Assembly (NCBI GenBank): GCA_002309765.1
Contig: DBXY01000022.1
Coordinates: 1-64,000, forward strand
Length of the DNA stretch: 64,000 nt
Direction: 5' to 3'
DNA from: Verrucomicrobia bacterium UBA1200
Lineage (GTDB): Bacteria; Verrucomicrobiota; Kiritimatiellia; RFP12; UBA1067
The notes beneath the pieces were generated by a model. It made no database searches, had not been told where the DNA came from, and was given only the letters and a program-made list of their open reading frames with translations. This document shows positions 28,338 through 37,188 of this stretch, piece by piece. Position 1 is the first letter of the stretch. The number at the start of each line of letters is the position of its first letter. The position numbers and the translations under genes were made by a program.

Positions 28338-30332
28338 TTAGTATCCGACCTCAACCACTTCAGACGAATACGCCCCGCCCAACGCGATCTGTATCCCGGA
28401 GTCCATCAACTCCTTTCCGGACACCGGCTTGCCGCGCACGGCATAGGATTTGGAGGGAACCAACCCTTGGAGCTTGATGGTAACGGTTTTGTCAACCGGT
28501 TTATCCAGGCCCAATACAAACACCACCGCCTGCGCCTTGTCGGGAGAAACATACATGAGCGACGAATACGGATTTTCGTACGGCGAAGCCAACCGATAGA
28601 GATCCCCCTGCTGCACCACCGGACGAATGCGCTTGTACTGCGCAACCCGGCCTTTGGCGTACTCGACCTCTTCGGGCTTAAGTTTGTTGGGATGCAGCTC
28701 AAACCCCATACGCCCGCACATCGCGACATCAAACCGATAACTCAAGGGCGTTACGCGCTTGGTTTGGTGGTTGGGCGAGTCGGTGACATGGCACGCCATC
28801 GCGCAAGCGGGATAAAACAGCGACGCTCCCCATTGGATAAACACCCGCGACAACGGGTCGGTGTTGTCGCTGGTCCAAAACTCGTCCGCGTACTTGAGGA
28901 AACCGAAATCCATGTGCCCGCCGCCAGAAGCGCACGCCTGAACCATGATTCCCGGACGTTTGGCCTTAAATTTCTCCAGCAACTCGTAAAGACCCACCGT
29001 GTAGTCAAACCAAAGGTTAGGCTGACGATCCGCCGCCAGATAGGTAGAACCGGGATTGACGATGTTTTGGTTGGAGTCCCACTTGATGTAAGCCAAATCG
29101 GGGATGCCGGAATAAACCTTGTCGAGCTGCTCGAAGAGGTTGTCACGAACCGCGGGATTGGTGTAATCCAGCACCACTTGGGTCTTGCCGCGCCCGAGCA
29201 GCAGCGGACGGCCCTCTTCCCGCAAAATCCAATCCGGATGCGCGTCGGCCAACCAACTTTTAACGTTGACCATCTCCGGCTCCACCCAAAGCCCGAACTT
29301 AAGACCGCGATTTTTCGCCTCGTCGGACAACCAGCCCAATCCGCGCGGCAATTTTTCGGGATTCACGCTCCAGTCGCCCAACCCCGAAGTGTCGCGGTTT
29401 TTATCATCCCGCGCATACTTGCCGTGCCCGAACCAACCGTCGTCAAGGACAAACATTTCGCCGCCCATCTCTTTCACGCCGTCCATCATGTCGGTGAGCG
29501 TCTTTTCGGTAAACGAGAAATAACTGCCTTCCCAGCTGTTGAGCAGCACCGCGTGCAAATCTTGCCCGTGCGGCAGCAAGTGGTTGCGCGCCCAACGGTG
29601 ATACTGCCGGGACACCTCGCCCTTGCCGGACGAAGACCAGACCAACACCGCTTTCGGCAGCGTGAGCGTCTTGCCGGGATCAAGCGTATAAGGACCGGTC
29701 GTCAAATCCACGCCGGCGAACACCGACACCTTGCCGTTGCAATCGCGGCGGACGCTGCGGGCGTTTGTGCCGGTCCACGCCAATGCCACCCCAAAAACGT
29801 CTCCGGCGGTTTCAGTCACATTATCGCCGAACCCCACCATCATCGCCGCGTTGGCCTCCCAAGCGTCGCGGGTTCCGGCGCGGGCCACCAGCGACAAAAT
29901 CTGGCCGGGCGCCACCGTACCTTCGGAAACATTCGCCTCGTGCGCCCAACGACCGGTGAGCGATGTTACCCTAACGGTCTTGGCATTGTAGTTCAGCTCG
30001 GACGCAAAGCTGTCCATCTTGAGCAACTTAACCGGCGCCGGCTCATCATGCTTAATCTCGACCCAAGTTTCCACCGCCGCGCAATCGCCGTAATTTTTAA
30101 TATGGCGGATCATGTAAAAAGGATGGGACTCGTCGGAATAATTAATGACGATATGCTTGCCGCCATCTTCTTCGGTCTCGTTGCGACCGGTTTCCTTAAG
30201 CCGGAGCGTCACCTGACCATCGGAATGGATGGCCTGAATTCCGGCGAATTTCACGATTTCCTTCTGTCCAGACGGGATAACCTGCCCGAAAGCCAAATAC
30301 ATCGACAACACCACATTGCTGATATCCATCAT
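28338..30332 (-). CDS. GH36 alpha-galactosidase
   Basis: A 664-residue retaining alpha-galactosidase-type enzyme. The nucleophile motif is YIKWDSNQNI (Asp near 417) and the acid/base motif is SDNTDPL (near 489). LDDGWFGHGKYARDD and FGLWVEPEMVN are the typical barrel motifs, preceded by an N-terminal beta-supersandwich and followed by a beta-sandwich. Length is slightly below the usual 700-730. There is no clear signal peptide, although the first 20 residues are hydrophobic, so location (cytoplasm or periplasm) is uncertain. In the operon with the sugar porter, it would release galactose from imported oligosaccharides. A GAGGTGA site precedes the double ATG. Confidence 0.9.
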   Translation of the reverse strand: MMDISNVVLSMYLAFGQVIPSGQKEIVKFAGIQAIHSDGQVTLRLKETGRNETEEDGGKHIVINYSDESHPFYMIRHIKNYGDCAAVETWVEIKHDEPAPVKLLKMDSFASELNYNAKTVRVTSLTGRWAHEANVSEGTVAPGQILSLVARAGTRDAWEANAAMMVGFGDNVTETAGDVFGVALAWTGTNARSVRRDCNGKVSVFAGVDLTTGPYTLDPGKTLTLPKAVLVWSSSGKGEVSRQYHRWARNHLLPHGQDLHAVLLNSWEGSYFSFTEKTLTDMMDGVKEMGGEMFVLDDGWFGHGKYARDDKNRDTSGLGDWSVNPEKLPRGLGWLSDEAKNRGLKFGLWVEPEMVNVKSWLADAHPDWILREEGRPLLLGRGKTQVVLDYTNPAVRDNLFEQLDKVYSGIPDLAYIKWDSNQNIVNPGSTYLAADRQPNLWFDYTVGLYELLEKFKAKRPGIMVQACASGGGHMDFGFLKYADEFWTSDNTDPLSRVFIQWGASLFYPACAMACHVTDSPNHQTKRVTPLSYRFDVAMCGRMGFELHPNKLKPEEVEYAKGRVAQYKRIRPVVQQGDLYRLASPYENPYSSLMYVSPDKAQAVVFVLGLDKPVDKTVTIKLQGLVPSKSYAVRGKPVSGKELMDSGIQIALGGAYSSEVVEVGY

Positions 30333-30362
30333 TCACCTCACAATAATGCCTGCTTGAAAAAA

Positions 30363-31202
30363 CTAACCGACCCTTACGAAGTCCCAACTGTAACTGCCGT
30401 CATCCGCCAACTTGAACATCCGGAAACCAAACGGCAACTGGTCGAAGTTGCGGCAGGTTGTCTCCGGATTCAGGATGGTTATGCCGTCTCTCGCCCGCAC
30501 CACCAACCGGTGGGTGTGGCCGGAGAGATAAAACTTCACCCCGCTGGCGACATAACGCCGGAAACGCGCCGCCCGGCCCGCCTTGGGGTAGTTTTCATAC
30601 GAATCTTTCTCATTAATTTCGCTGACGAACGGCGGGATATGGGTGGCCAGGATAATCGGTTCGCCAGCCGCTTTTGCCCGGTCCAACTCCGCACTAATCC
30701 ACGCCTCGTACTTCTCTTGGCGAGCGGTCTCATTGGTGGGACGCCAATACTGCGAATTGCCGCTGATAAAGCGCCACTTGCCGAGTTTCAGCGATTTGTA
30801 CTCGTAGCCGAACACCCGTTCAAACCGCTCCACGTTTTCCTTGGTCAGGTTGTTGCCCATGTCGTGGTTTCCGGGCGTACCCACCACCGGCACTTCAAAA
30901 AGTTTCAGCAACCGCGGCCAATCGCGCTCCATATCGGCAGCCACGTTCACCATGTCCCCGGCAATAAATGCCAAGTCCGGTTTTTCGCGGTTGATCATCT
31001 CAATCACGCGCTCAAACCGCGCCAAATCCTGCGCGTACGCTTTTTCCTTGCCCTCGCCGAAACCAAATTGCGGATCGCCGCAATGCGCGATCCGAATAAT
31101 TCCCGGCTTCGGTGCGCTTTGCGCGTTACGCGCCGTCACGCAACCGCCCAAGCCAAATACCGCCGCCATCGACGATCCCAGCAGAAAACTTCTCCGGTTC
31201 AT
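30363..31202 (-). CDS. Calcineurin-type metallophosphoesterase, Tat lipoprotein
   Basis: A 279-residue protein. MNRRSFLLGSSMAAVFGLGGC combines a twin-arginine motif and a lipobox (LGGC). The five metallophosphoesterase motifs are present: HCGDPQF, IAGDMVN, GTPGNHD, ATHIPPF and LSGHTHR. It should hydrolyse a phosphoester in the periplasm with a dinuclear metal site. The ATG at 31202 lies one base after the TAA of the upstream lipoprotein gene, and its GGGGAG site is inside that gene, so translation is coupled. The reading frame is open upstream but overlaps the neighbouring gene. Confidence 0.85.
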   Translation of the reverse strand: MNRRSFLLGSSMAAVFGLGGCVTARNAQSAPKPGIIRIAHCGDPQFGFGEGKEKAYAQDLARFERVIEMINREKPDLAFIAGDMVNVAADMERDWPRLLKLFEVPVVGTPGNHDMGNNLTKENVERFERVFGYEYKSLKLGKWRFISGNSQYWRPTNETARQEKYEAWISAELDRAKAAGEPIILATHIPPFVSEINEKDSYENYPKAGRAARFRRYVASGVKFYLSGHTHRLVVRARDGITILNPETTCRNFDQLPFGFRMFKLADDGSYSWDFVRVG

Positions 31203-31203
31203 C

Positions 31204-33516
31204 TTACTCCCCTTTGCTCCCGTCGCCGCGCAAATAGGCAACAACCTCGTCCACGGTGCCGCAACGAACCACCTTGGGGAACGATTTGGGCACACTGGCC
31301 AACTCCTTGTCGCTGCCGTAAACCAGAATCTCACCGCCGTTTTGGGCAAACTGCGTCACCAACCGGCCGAAATCATTTTTCGACGGATGAGCCACCAACA
31401 GTACATCGGCGTGCTCCAACTCACCCTCGCCGATGGTTTCGGACGAAACCGCCCGCAGGTCGATTGTCGGCACGGTGTACAGCCGCATCGCCAAATTCGC
31501 GCCGTCTTTGTGCAAATGGCTCGACAACAACGCGACACTGCGGTTGCCGCGGGTACGCTGCGGATATTCGGAATTGCAATCGCGTCCGGTCAGGTACTTC
31601 AAACCGCCGCGGATAATCGGCTGGGTGTTGGAATAGGATTCCGGGTGCGGCGAACAACCTACGACCTTGCCGCTGCCGTAAGTGCCGGCAAACAACGCCG
31701 GATAGCCCGCCATAACCGGAACGGTGTTGGTATTGTATTCGTAAACGCCGTCGCAGTTAAACAGCGCAATGGGCTTGAACTTCATATCCGGCGGCGGATT
31801 CTCCACGGGAAGCGGTACCGGGCCGCCGTGGTAACGGACGGTCCAAATCTCATCCGGTTTGAAACCGAACAATCCCGCATCCTCGGTAAACTTGATGTCC
31901 AGCGTGGCACCGCCGCGGTAGGGACTTTTCTGCGCCACATACGGGGAGATTTCCAACCAATCGTATTTGGAGTCTCCGCGCATAAAGGAGAGGTAGCATC
32001 CGGCGCAGGTGCCGAAATAACCGCCACCGTTGCGGAGAAAATTCTTCAGCCGTTCGCGTCCGTCTTGCTGAAGCCCCTTGGCCTGAGAGCTGCCGCTGCC
32101 GCCTGGCGCAATGTAGAGCTGGAGCCGATCCAAAACCCCGGCCCGGACATCCGCGCCGTCGATAAGCTCCACCTCGCAATCCGGCGAAAGCGAAAGCATC
32201 TTGATCCAACGCACAAAAGCGCAACCGGACGCGCCGGTTTCCGAGTAAATCCCCACCTTGACCGCATCCGGTTTTTTAGCGGGAGCCGGCGCCCGCGGTT
32301 CCGGAGCCGGCGCGGCTTGCAACCGGTGCAGATACTTGATGGCAGCCGAACCGTCTTTGACCGCCACCAGATTGCCGTGCGGCGGCAAATGTTGTGCCGG
32401 GTCTCCCCACACCACGATTTTACCGCCCCGATCCATATAACGGCGGTAATAATCGGCCATTTTGTCGGAGGTGAACAAATTCTTGACCCGGTTAGTCTCC
32501 ACATTGTCCGAAATAACCAGCGCGTCCACGTGCCGCAAGTCGGTGCGCTCCAAATCGATCGACGACAGCGGCGTAACGTCAAAACTGTCATCGCGCACCA
32601 TGCGCATCACGGAAACCGCGGCCTTCGGTCCGGGAGACGGGGCGCAGAAGTACCCAACCGACAGTTGGCCCGGCTTACGCTGCGGAACCGTGAGGGTAAT
32701 CTTCCGCCCGGTCAGATATTTAAACGCTCCGGCAACCAAATCCCAAGTCGCCGGGAAATATTCGGGATGGTCCGCGAACACCCAGATCCGCCCCTGTCCA
32801 AAGCGTCCCGCCACGCAAGACGCGCCGCCGCCCATCGATGGCAAATCCGGCTTGCTCGAAGAAGTGTGCAGATTGGCGTTAAACCGGGCGGCGACAAAGA
32901 AATCGGTCGCGCCCTCAACCGCATCGCCCGGATCCATGACCGGGCCGCCGTTGAAGCGGACATAATGCGCACCGGCCTTGATTCCGGACTTCGCCTCGGC
33001 CTCCGAGGTGTAACGCGTGTACAGTCTAGCCTCGCCGCCCCACGATCCGGAACGGTGCCGGAAAGGCACCATCCCCAAGGTTTTGCCCGGCTTGCTGTTC
33101 ATCACCAGAAACGCCCCGGCGCAACTTCCCACGTATGAACCGCCCTCGCTGATGAAACGGCGAAGCTCGACCTGACCTTCCGCGCCCAAATCCTGTTCCT
33201 CAAGGTTACTCTTGCCGCCCGGCATAACCACCAGATCCGCCCGCCGCAACGCGCCTTTTCGGATTGCCTTGCCATCCACGAACGTAGCGACCACGTCTTC
33301 GCACTGATCCATCAGCTGCATCCAGCGGAACATCCCCACCCCGCGGGCACCCGGCCCCACGTAAACCGCCACCCGAATCGGGGCCCCGTTGGAAATGGCG
33401 TTCCACGCCTCGGGAGACCCGCCCGCCGGCGATGAAACGCGGGGAATCAAGCAACCAGAAAACATCGCCACGGCAAAAAGCGCCGCGTACCAGAAAATCC
33501 GCTGTAAACGATTCAT
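31204..33516 (-). CDS. Lipoprotein with two tandem class I glutamine-amidotransferase-like (BPL_N) domains
   Basis: A 770-residue protein with a lipoprotein signal (AMFSGC). Two similar halves each contain a BPL_N or GATase1-like fold. The first has RVAVYVGPGARGVGMFRW, VVMPGGKS and YVGSCAGAF (Cys near 133). The second has VGIYSETGASGCAFVRW, IAPGGSGS and YFGTCAGCY (Cys near 502). Each is followed by a region ending in FKYLTG or LKYLTG, so the protein is an internal duplication, with a third partial domain at the C-terminus. Proteins of this fold are found in biotin-ligase N-termini and in secreted Bacteroidota and Verrucomicrobiota proteins of unknown role. The Cys nucleophile elbow is intact in both copies. 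Substrate unknown; exported to the membrane surface. Confidence 0.7.
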   Translation of the reverse strand: MNRLQRIFWYAALFAVAMFSGCLIPRVSSPAGGSPEAWNAISNGAPIRVAVYVGPGARGVGMFRWMQLMDQCEDVVATFVDGKAIRKGALRRADLVVMPGGKSNLEEQDLGAEGQVELRRFISEGGSYVGSCAGAFLVMNSKPGKTLGMVPFRHRSGSWGGEARLYTRYTSEAEAKSGIKAGAHYVRFNGGPVMDPGDAVEGATDFFVAARFNANLHTSSSKPDLPSMGGGASCVAGRFGQGRIWVFADHPEYFPATWDLVAGAFKYLTGRKITLTVPQRKPGQLSVGYFCAPSPGPKAAVSVMRMVRDDSFDVTPLSSIDLERTDLRHVDALVISDNVETNRVKNLFTSDKMADYYRRYMDRGGKIVVWGDPAQHLPPHGNLVAVKDGSAAIKYLHRLQAAPAPEPRAPAPAKKPDAVKVGIYSETGASGCAFVRWIKMLSLSPDCEVELIDGADVRAGVLDRLQLYIAPGGSGSSQAKGLQQDGRERLKNFLRNGGGYFGTCAGCYLSFMRGDSKYDWLEISPYVAQKSPYRGGATLDIKFTEDAGLFGFKPDEIWTVRYHGGPVPLPVENPPPDMKFKPIALFNCDGVYEYNTNTVPVMAGYPALFAGTYGSGKVVGCSPHPESYSNTQPIIRGGLKYLTGRDCNSEYPQRTRGNRSVALLSSHLHKDGANLAMRLYTVPTIDLRAVSSETIGEGELEHADVLLVAHPSKNDFGRLVTQFAQNGGEILVYGSDKELASVPKSFPKVVRCGTVDEVVAYLRGDGSKGE

Positions 33517-33544
33517 CGATAAATCCCCTAACTTTTCCGCGCGT

Positions 33545-34774
33545 TTAAAGCTTAATATCCTCCAACCGTTTCCCTTTGGTTTCCGGCACCATTGTGAGTA
33601 CCCAAATCAGGTGCAACACCATCATCGCGCCGAAAAAGGCAAAGATATAGCTGGGCTTGAATTTTTCAGCCGCCATCGGGAAAAAGAGCGTAATCAACGC
33701 CGCGAACAGCCAATGCGTGAAACTGCCGAGCGACTGTCCGGCGGCCCGGTGCTGCTGAGGGAAGACCTCGCTTATGATTACCCAAATCACCGTGCCCTGC
33801 CCCACCGCGTGGGCGGCGATGAACAGAAACACGCATCCGACCGAGAGCGGGCCGTTTTCAATAGCAAACCCGATGCTGGCCGCAAAGAGTGAGATCAGAT
33901 ATCCGATCCCGCCGATCAGCAGCAGCGTTTTGCGGCCCAGCCGGTCAATAAGCCACAAGCCGACGAAGGTAGCCAAAAAGTTGAGCGAGCCGAGTCCAAA
34001 GGAGGAGAGAAACGCCGAATCGCGGCCCAACCCCGCCATCTGGAAAATGCGGTTGGAGAAATAGTTGATCGCGTTGCAACCGCTCAGCTGGTTGAAGAAA
34101 GCCACCAAAAACGCCAGCAGAATCGGTTTGGTCATCGCCTTGCACCAAAACGGGGTGCGAACGGTGGTAGTATCCGCCGCCGTGTCTTTCATCGCCAACC
34201 AGCGCGGGCTCTCCACCAAAAACGGGCAAAGCGCGGTAAACAGCAGCGCCGGGAAAGCTTCGGCTCCCAACATCCAGCGCCACGCGACATTCTGACTGAG
34301 TATCTTGCTCAAAGCCAGATTGGACGCCAGGGAAACCACGATGCCGAACACAATGTTGAACTGAAAGAGCGCGGTCATTTTGCCGCGGGATTCCGGCGGC
34401 GAAATCTCGGAAATGTAAACCGGAGCCGCGATGGTGGAAACACCGACGCCCAACCCGCCGATAAACCGCGCGATAATCATGGCCTGCGGGCCGTTGGCAA
34501 ACGCGCTCCACACCGCCGAGACGAAGTAGAAAACGCCGACCCAGAACAGCGTTTTTTTGCGTCCGAGCAAATCGCTAATCGCACCGCCGATCAGCGACCC
34601 GATCACGGTGCCCCAAAGCGCGGCGCTCATCACCCAACCGTGCAGCGAGCCGGACAACCCCCATAGCCGCTGTATGTCCTGTTCGGCCCCATTGATAACG
34701 ATAGTGTCAAAGCCAAAGAGGAAACCGCCTAACGCCGCCGTTACCGCCAAAAACCACAATTTACCCTTTGTCAT
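33545..34774 (-). CDS. MFS sugar porter (XylE/glucose-transporter type)
   Basis: A 409-residue inner-membrane protein with 12 hydrophobic segments and the sugar-porter signatures DLLGRKK and DRLGRK in the loops after TM2 and TM8. ESPRWL at the end of TM6 and PETKGKRLEDI after TM12 are also present. QLSGCNAINYFSNRIF corresponds to the QLxGxNxxxYY substrate region. The central loop is shorter than in XylE. The start ATG at 34774 has AAGGAG six bases upstream. It heads the eight-gene carbohydrate operon behind a strong promoter and probably imports mono- or disaccharides made by the exported glycosidases. Exact sugar is unknown. Confidence 0.85.
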   Translation of the reverse strand: MTKGKLWFLAVTAALGGFLFGFDTIVINGAEQDIQRLWGLSGSLHGWVMSAALWGTVIGSLIGGAISDLLGRKKTLFWVGVFYFVSAVWSAFANGPQAMIIARFIGGLGVGVSTIAAPVYISEISPPESRGKMTALFQFNIVFGIVVSLASNLALSKILSQNVAWRWMLGAEAFPALLFTALCPFLVESPRWLAMKDTAADTTTVRTPFWCKAMTKPILLAFLVAFFNQLSGCNAINYFSNRIFQMAGLGRDSAFLSSFGLGSLNFLATFVGLWLIDRLGRKTLLLIGGIGYLISLFAASIGFAIENGPLSVGCVFLFIAAHAVGQGTVIWVIISEVFPQQHRAAGQSLGSFTHWLFAALITLFFPMAAEKFKPSYIFAFFGAMMVLHLIWVLTMVPETKGKRLEDIKL

Positions 34775-34866
34775 CCGCATCTCCTTACTGGCCGCCAACC
34801 GTCTTGGATCCCGTCCGACTCGCACCCATTCGGGCCAGCGAGATTCCAAACCTTTAAACGGCATTA

Positions 34867-34895
34867 ATCTTATCAAAAAAACGTTCCGCTGGCAA
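34867..34895 (-). promoter_or_regulatory. Promoter of the eight-gene carbohydrate operon
   Basis: On the minus strand TTGCCA (34895-34890) and TAAGAT (34872-34867) are separated by 17 bp. The leader to the ATG at 34774 would be about 86 nt, long enough for regulation. This is one of the better sigma70 matches in the window. Confidence 0.65.
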
Positions 34896-34927
34896 TGCGC
34901 ATTTTTCGCCGCCAAGCGCCCGATTTT

Positions 34928-36085
34928 TTACTCTGCACCCGCGTCCGGCTCTTCAACCAACCCCGGATGCATCCACGCCAACACCACCGCGATCTCAACG
35001 CCAAACGGCAGATATCCGGCAAACCCGGCTACCGGCATCTCCCAAATCTGGAATGCGTGCACATAGGGAACGGCATACACCCATTTCGCGAAACTGAGCC
35101 AGTTCCAGGTCTCCCAGCAGAAACCGCAAATCAGGGAAGCGGCGGCAAAACGCACCACCAGCCCCCAATCCCCCGCCGCCAGGCGATCCGCCACCACACT
35201 GCGCTCGCGCAATACCGCCTGCACCACCACGAAAAGACACAGCGGCGATATCCACAGTAGCGGAAAGGTGTACTGCGGAAAAAAGACGATACCCGTCAAC
35301 CCCGCGCAAGCCGCCAAAAACACCGCCGCCAGATTCAGCGGACGGTCCAGCCGGAAAGCCGCCATACGGGTCAAACGGTTGTCGGAAAAAGCTGGAAAGC
35401 TTTTTAACAGCGCCGCAATCGCCGACACCGCCGGCAGCACCGTGGAAAAACTGAAGGTGGCGAAAAACGTGTACTCCGCCGCGCTCATGTCCTGGACTCC
35501 CAGATAGTACCAATTCCACACAAACCGGTTCAGGTACTCGAAGAACCACCAAAACAGCGCGCTCACCGGAAAACTCGCCGCGTATGGCCAAGGATAACGG
35601 GTCATCAGTGACCAGCCGCGCCGTTTTTCGCACAGCGCGTTGAGCAGCAGGATGAAGCTGAACCAAATCATCACGTAGGTATGCCGCTGCCCCCAGCCAA
35701 ACCAGTCGAACCGATTCCACGCCAATATCCACGAAGCCGCCAGGGCTGCCACCCCCAACCACCCGTACCAAGGGAACTTACCGGGACGGTCGGTGCCGGG
35801 TGAGCGTTCCGTCCACGCCGGCGGACACGCCAACCGACGCACAAACGGAAAACACACCGCCAGTACCCCGGCCACCATGACGATGAACACCGGCCATGAA
35901 AACGGGGCCCGCATATTCCAAAGTTTCCCCGGCAACTCGCCCCAGTCTTCGGTACGCGGCGGGAAAGTTTTCACCCCTTCCAGAATTTCCGGTTTGCCGG
36001 CCAGCCACGCGCACAACCACGGCAACCCCAGCAGAAAAGCCGCCAACAGCAAATAATGCGTCACCCGTCTGTTCATTGCCGTCAT
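34928..36085 (-). CDS. Conserved multi-pass membrane protein of unknown function
   Basis: A 385-residue inner-membrane protein with about ten hydrophobic segments. It contains conserved aromatic clusters, WFFEYLNRFVWNWYYLG and FCWETWNWLSFAKWVY, and the end IWEMPVAGFAGYLPFGVE. These recall integral-membrane families of unknown role rather than a known transporter. Two ATGs, at 36085 and 36076, are possible. It lies 23 bp after murG and is probably co-transcribed with murG-murJ-lpxK, hinting at an envelope function. No function is assigned. Confidence 0.6.
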   Translation of the reverse strand: MTAMNRRVTHYLLLAAFLLGLPWLCAWLAGKPEILEGVKTFPPRTEDWGELPGKLWNMRAPFSWPVFIVMVAGVLAVCFPFVRRLACPPAWTERSPGTDRPGKFPWYGWLGVAALAASWILAWNRFDWFGWGQRHTYVMIWFSFILLLNALCEKRRGWSLMTRYPWPYAASFPVSALFWWFFEYLNRFVWNWYYLGVQDMSAAEYTFFATFSFSTVLPAVSAIAALLKSFPAFSDNRLTRMAAFRLDRPLNLAAVFLAACAGLTGIVFFPQYTFPLLWISPLCLFVVVQAVLRERSVVADRLAAGDWGLVVRFAAASLICGFCWETWNWLSFAKWVYAVPYVHAFQIWEMPVAGFAGYLPFGVEIAVVLAWMHPGLVEEPDAGAE

Positions 36086-36108
36086 TTCACCCGCCCCGCC
36101 GTTTTTAG

Positions 36109-37188
36109 CTAGGATTTGTTTGAACGCCCCGCCAGTTTCTCCAGCGCCTGGGCGACCCGTTCGGCGGCATCGGGCACCGCCAGTTCCAACATCTTCTGCG
36201 ACATTTCCCGCACCTTTTCCGGGTCGGCGATTTTATGATCCAGATAGCGCATCAGCGCCCACTCGGTCATCTCGTTCTGGCTGCCCTCGTCTGCCGCGCC
36301 GGCCGTGACCAGCGCCGTGGCGTTCAAATGCTGGTGGTTGCGCACCGCTTGCGGCAGCGGAATCAGCAACGCCGGTTTGCCCAACAGGCAAAGCTCAAAG
36401 CAGGTGGACGCCCCGGCGCGCGAAACCACGAAATCCGCCGATGCGTAAGCCCGCCCCATTTCGGGGATGAACGCGGAGACTTGGCCCGGCACGCCGTTTT
36501 CCTGATAAAGCTTCTCCAGCCATTCCACGTCGTTTTTGCCGCACTGGTGGATCACGTAAAACGGATGCGTGCCGTGCTTCTTAAGCAGACAAAGCGCCTT
36601 CGACACCAGTTCGTTAACCCGATGCGCGCCCTGACTGCCGCCGGTAACCAGCAGCACAAAGGCGCCCTTCGGCAAATTGTCGAACGGGACCTGCCCGCAC
36701 AGCGTCTTGCGCACCGGAAGCCCGGTGAACACGGTTTCGCGCCCGGTTAGACACTTGGAGGTTTCTTTAAAACTGATCGCCACAAAATCGGCAAACCGGG
36801 CCAGGAAATCGACCGCCTTCCCCGGCACCGCGTTGGCCTCGTGCAGCATCACCGGCACCCGACGGAATTTCGCCGCCATCACCGGCGGCAAGCTGGAATA
36901 GCTGCCCATTGCCAAAAGCGCGTCTGGACGGTTGGCCTTCAATTCTTTCAGGCAACGGAAGAAGGATTTTAGCATCGCGACCGAATTGCGCAGCGAGAGC
37001 TGCCTGGCTCCGGTGGCGAACACCGGGCCGTCCCACGAACCCAGTGTTGACTGCTCGATATCGCGGCCCGACAACCATACCGTTACCTCGTGGCCGCGTT
37101 CGCGCAACGCATTAGCCACCGCCAAACCCGGAAACACATGGCCGCCGGTTCCTCCGCAAGCCACCACAAAACGTTTTTTATCCGGCAT
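36109..37188 (-). CDS. murG: UDP-N-acetylglucosamine-lipid I N-acetylglucosaminyltransferase MurG
   Basis: A 359-residue membrane-associated glycosyltransferase that converts lipid I to lipid II in peptidoglycan synthesis. The N-terminal glycine motif is CGGTGGHVFPGLAVA. VTGGSQGAHRVN marks the interdomain hinge, and SRAGASTCFELCLLGKPALLIPLPQA is the UDP-GlcNAc-binding region of GT28 MurG. Length is normal. It overlaps the end of murJ by 11 bp, so the lipid II synthesis and flipping genes are coupled. Confidence 0.95.
   Translation of the reverse strand: MPDKKRFVVACGGTGGHVFPGLAVANALRERGHEVTVWLSGRDIEQSTLGSWDGPVFATGARQLSLRNSVAMLKSFFRCLKELKANRPDALLAMGSYSSLPPVMAAKFRRVPVMLHEANAVPGKAVDFLARFADFVAISFKETSKCLTGRETVFTGLPVRKTLCGQVPFDNLPKGAFVLLVTGGSQGAHRVNELVSKALCLLKKHGTHPFYVIHQCGKNDVEWLEKLYQENGVPGQVSAFIPEMGRAYASADFVVSRAGASTCFELCLLGKPALLIPLPQAVRNHQHLNATALVTAGAADEGSQNEMTEWALMRYLDHKIADPEKVREMSQKMLELAVPDAAERVAQALEKLAGRSNKS

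Noticed and set aside
28467..31616. Very long plus-strand open frame (1049 codons) and similar long frames opposite other genes (2584-4065, 15499-16596, 20092-21336)
   Set aside because: They lie antisense to well-supported genes, have Arg/His/Val-rich low-likelihood composition and no recognisable motifs; they are produced by GC-rich codon use on the coding strand.
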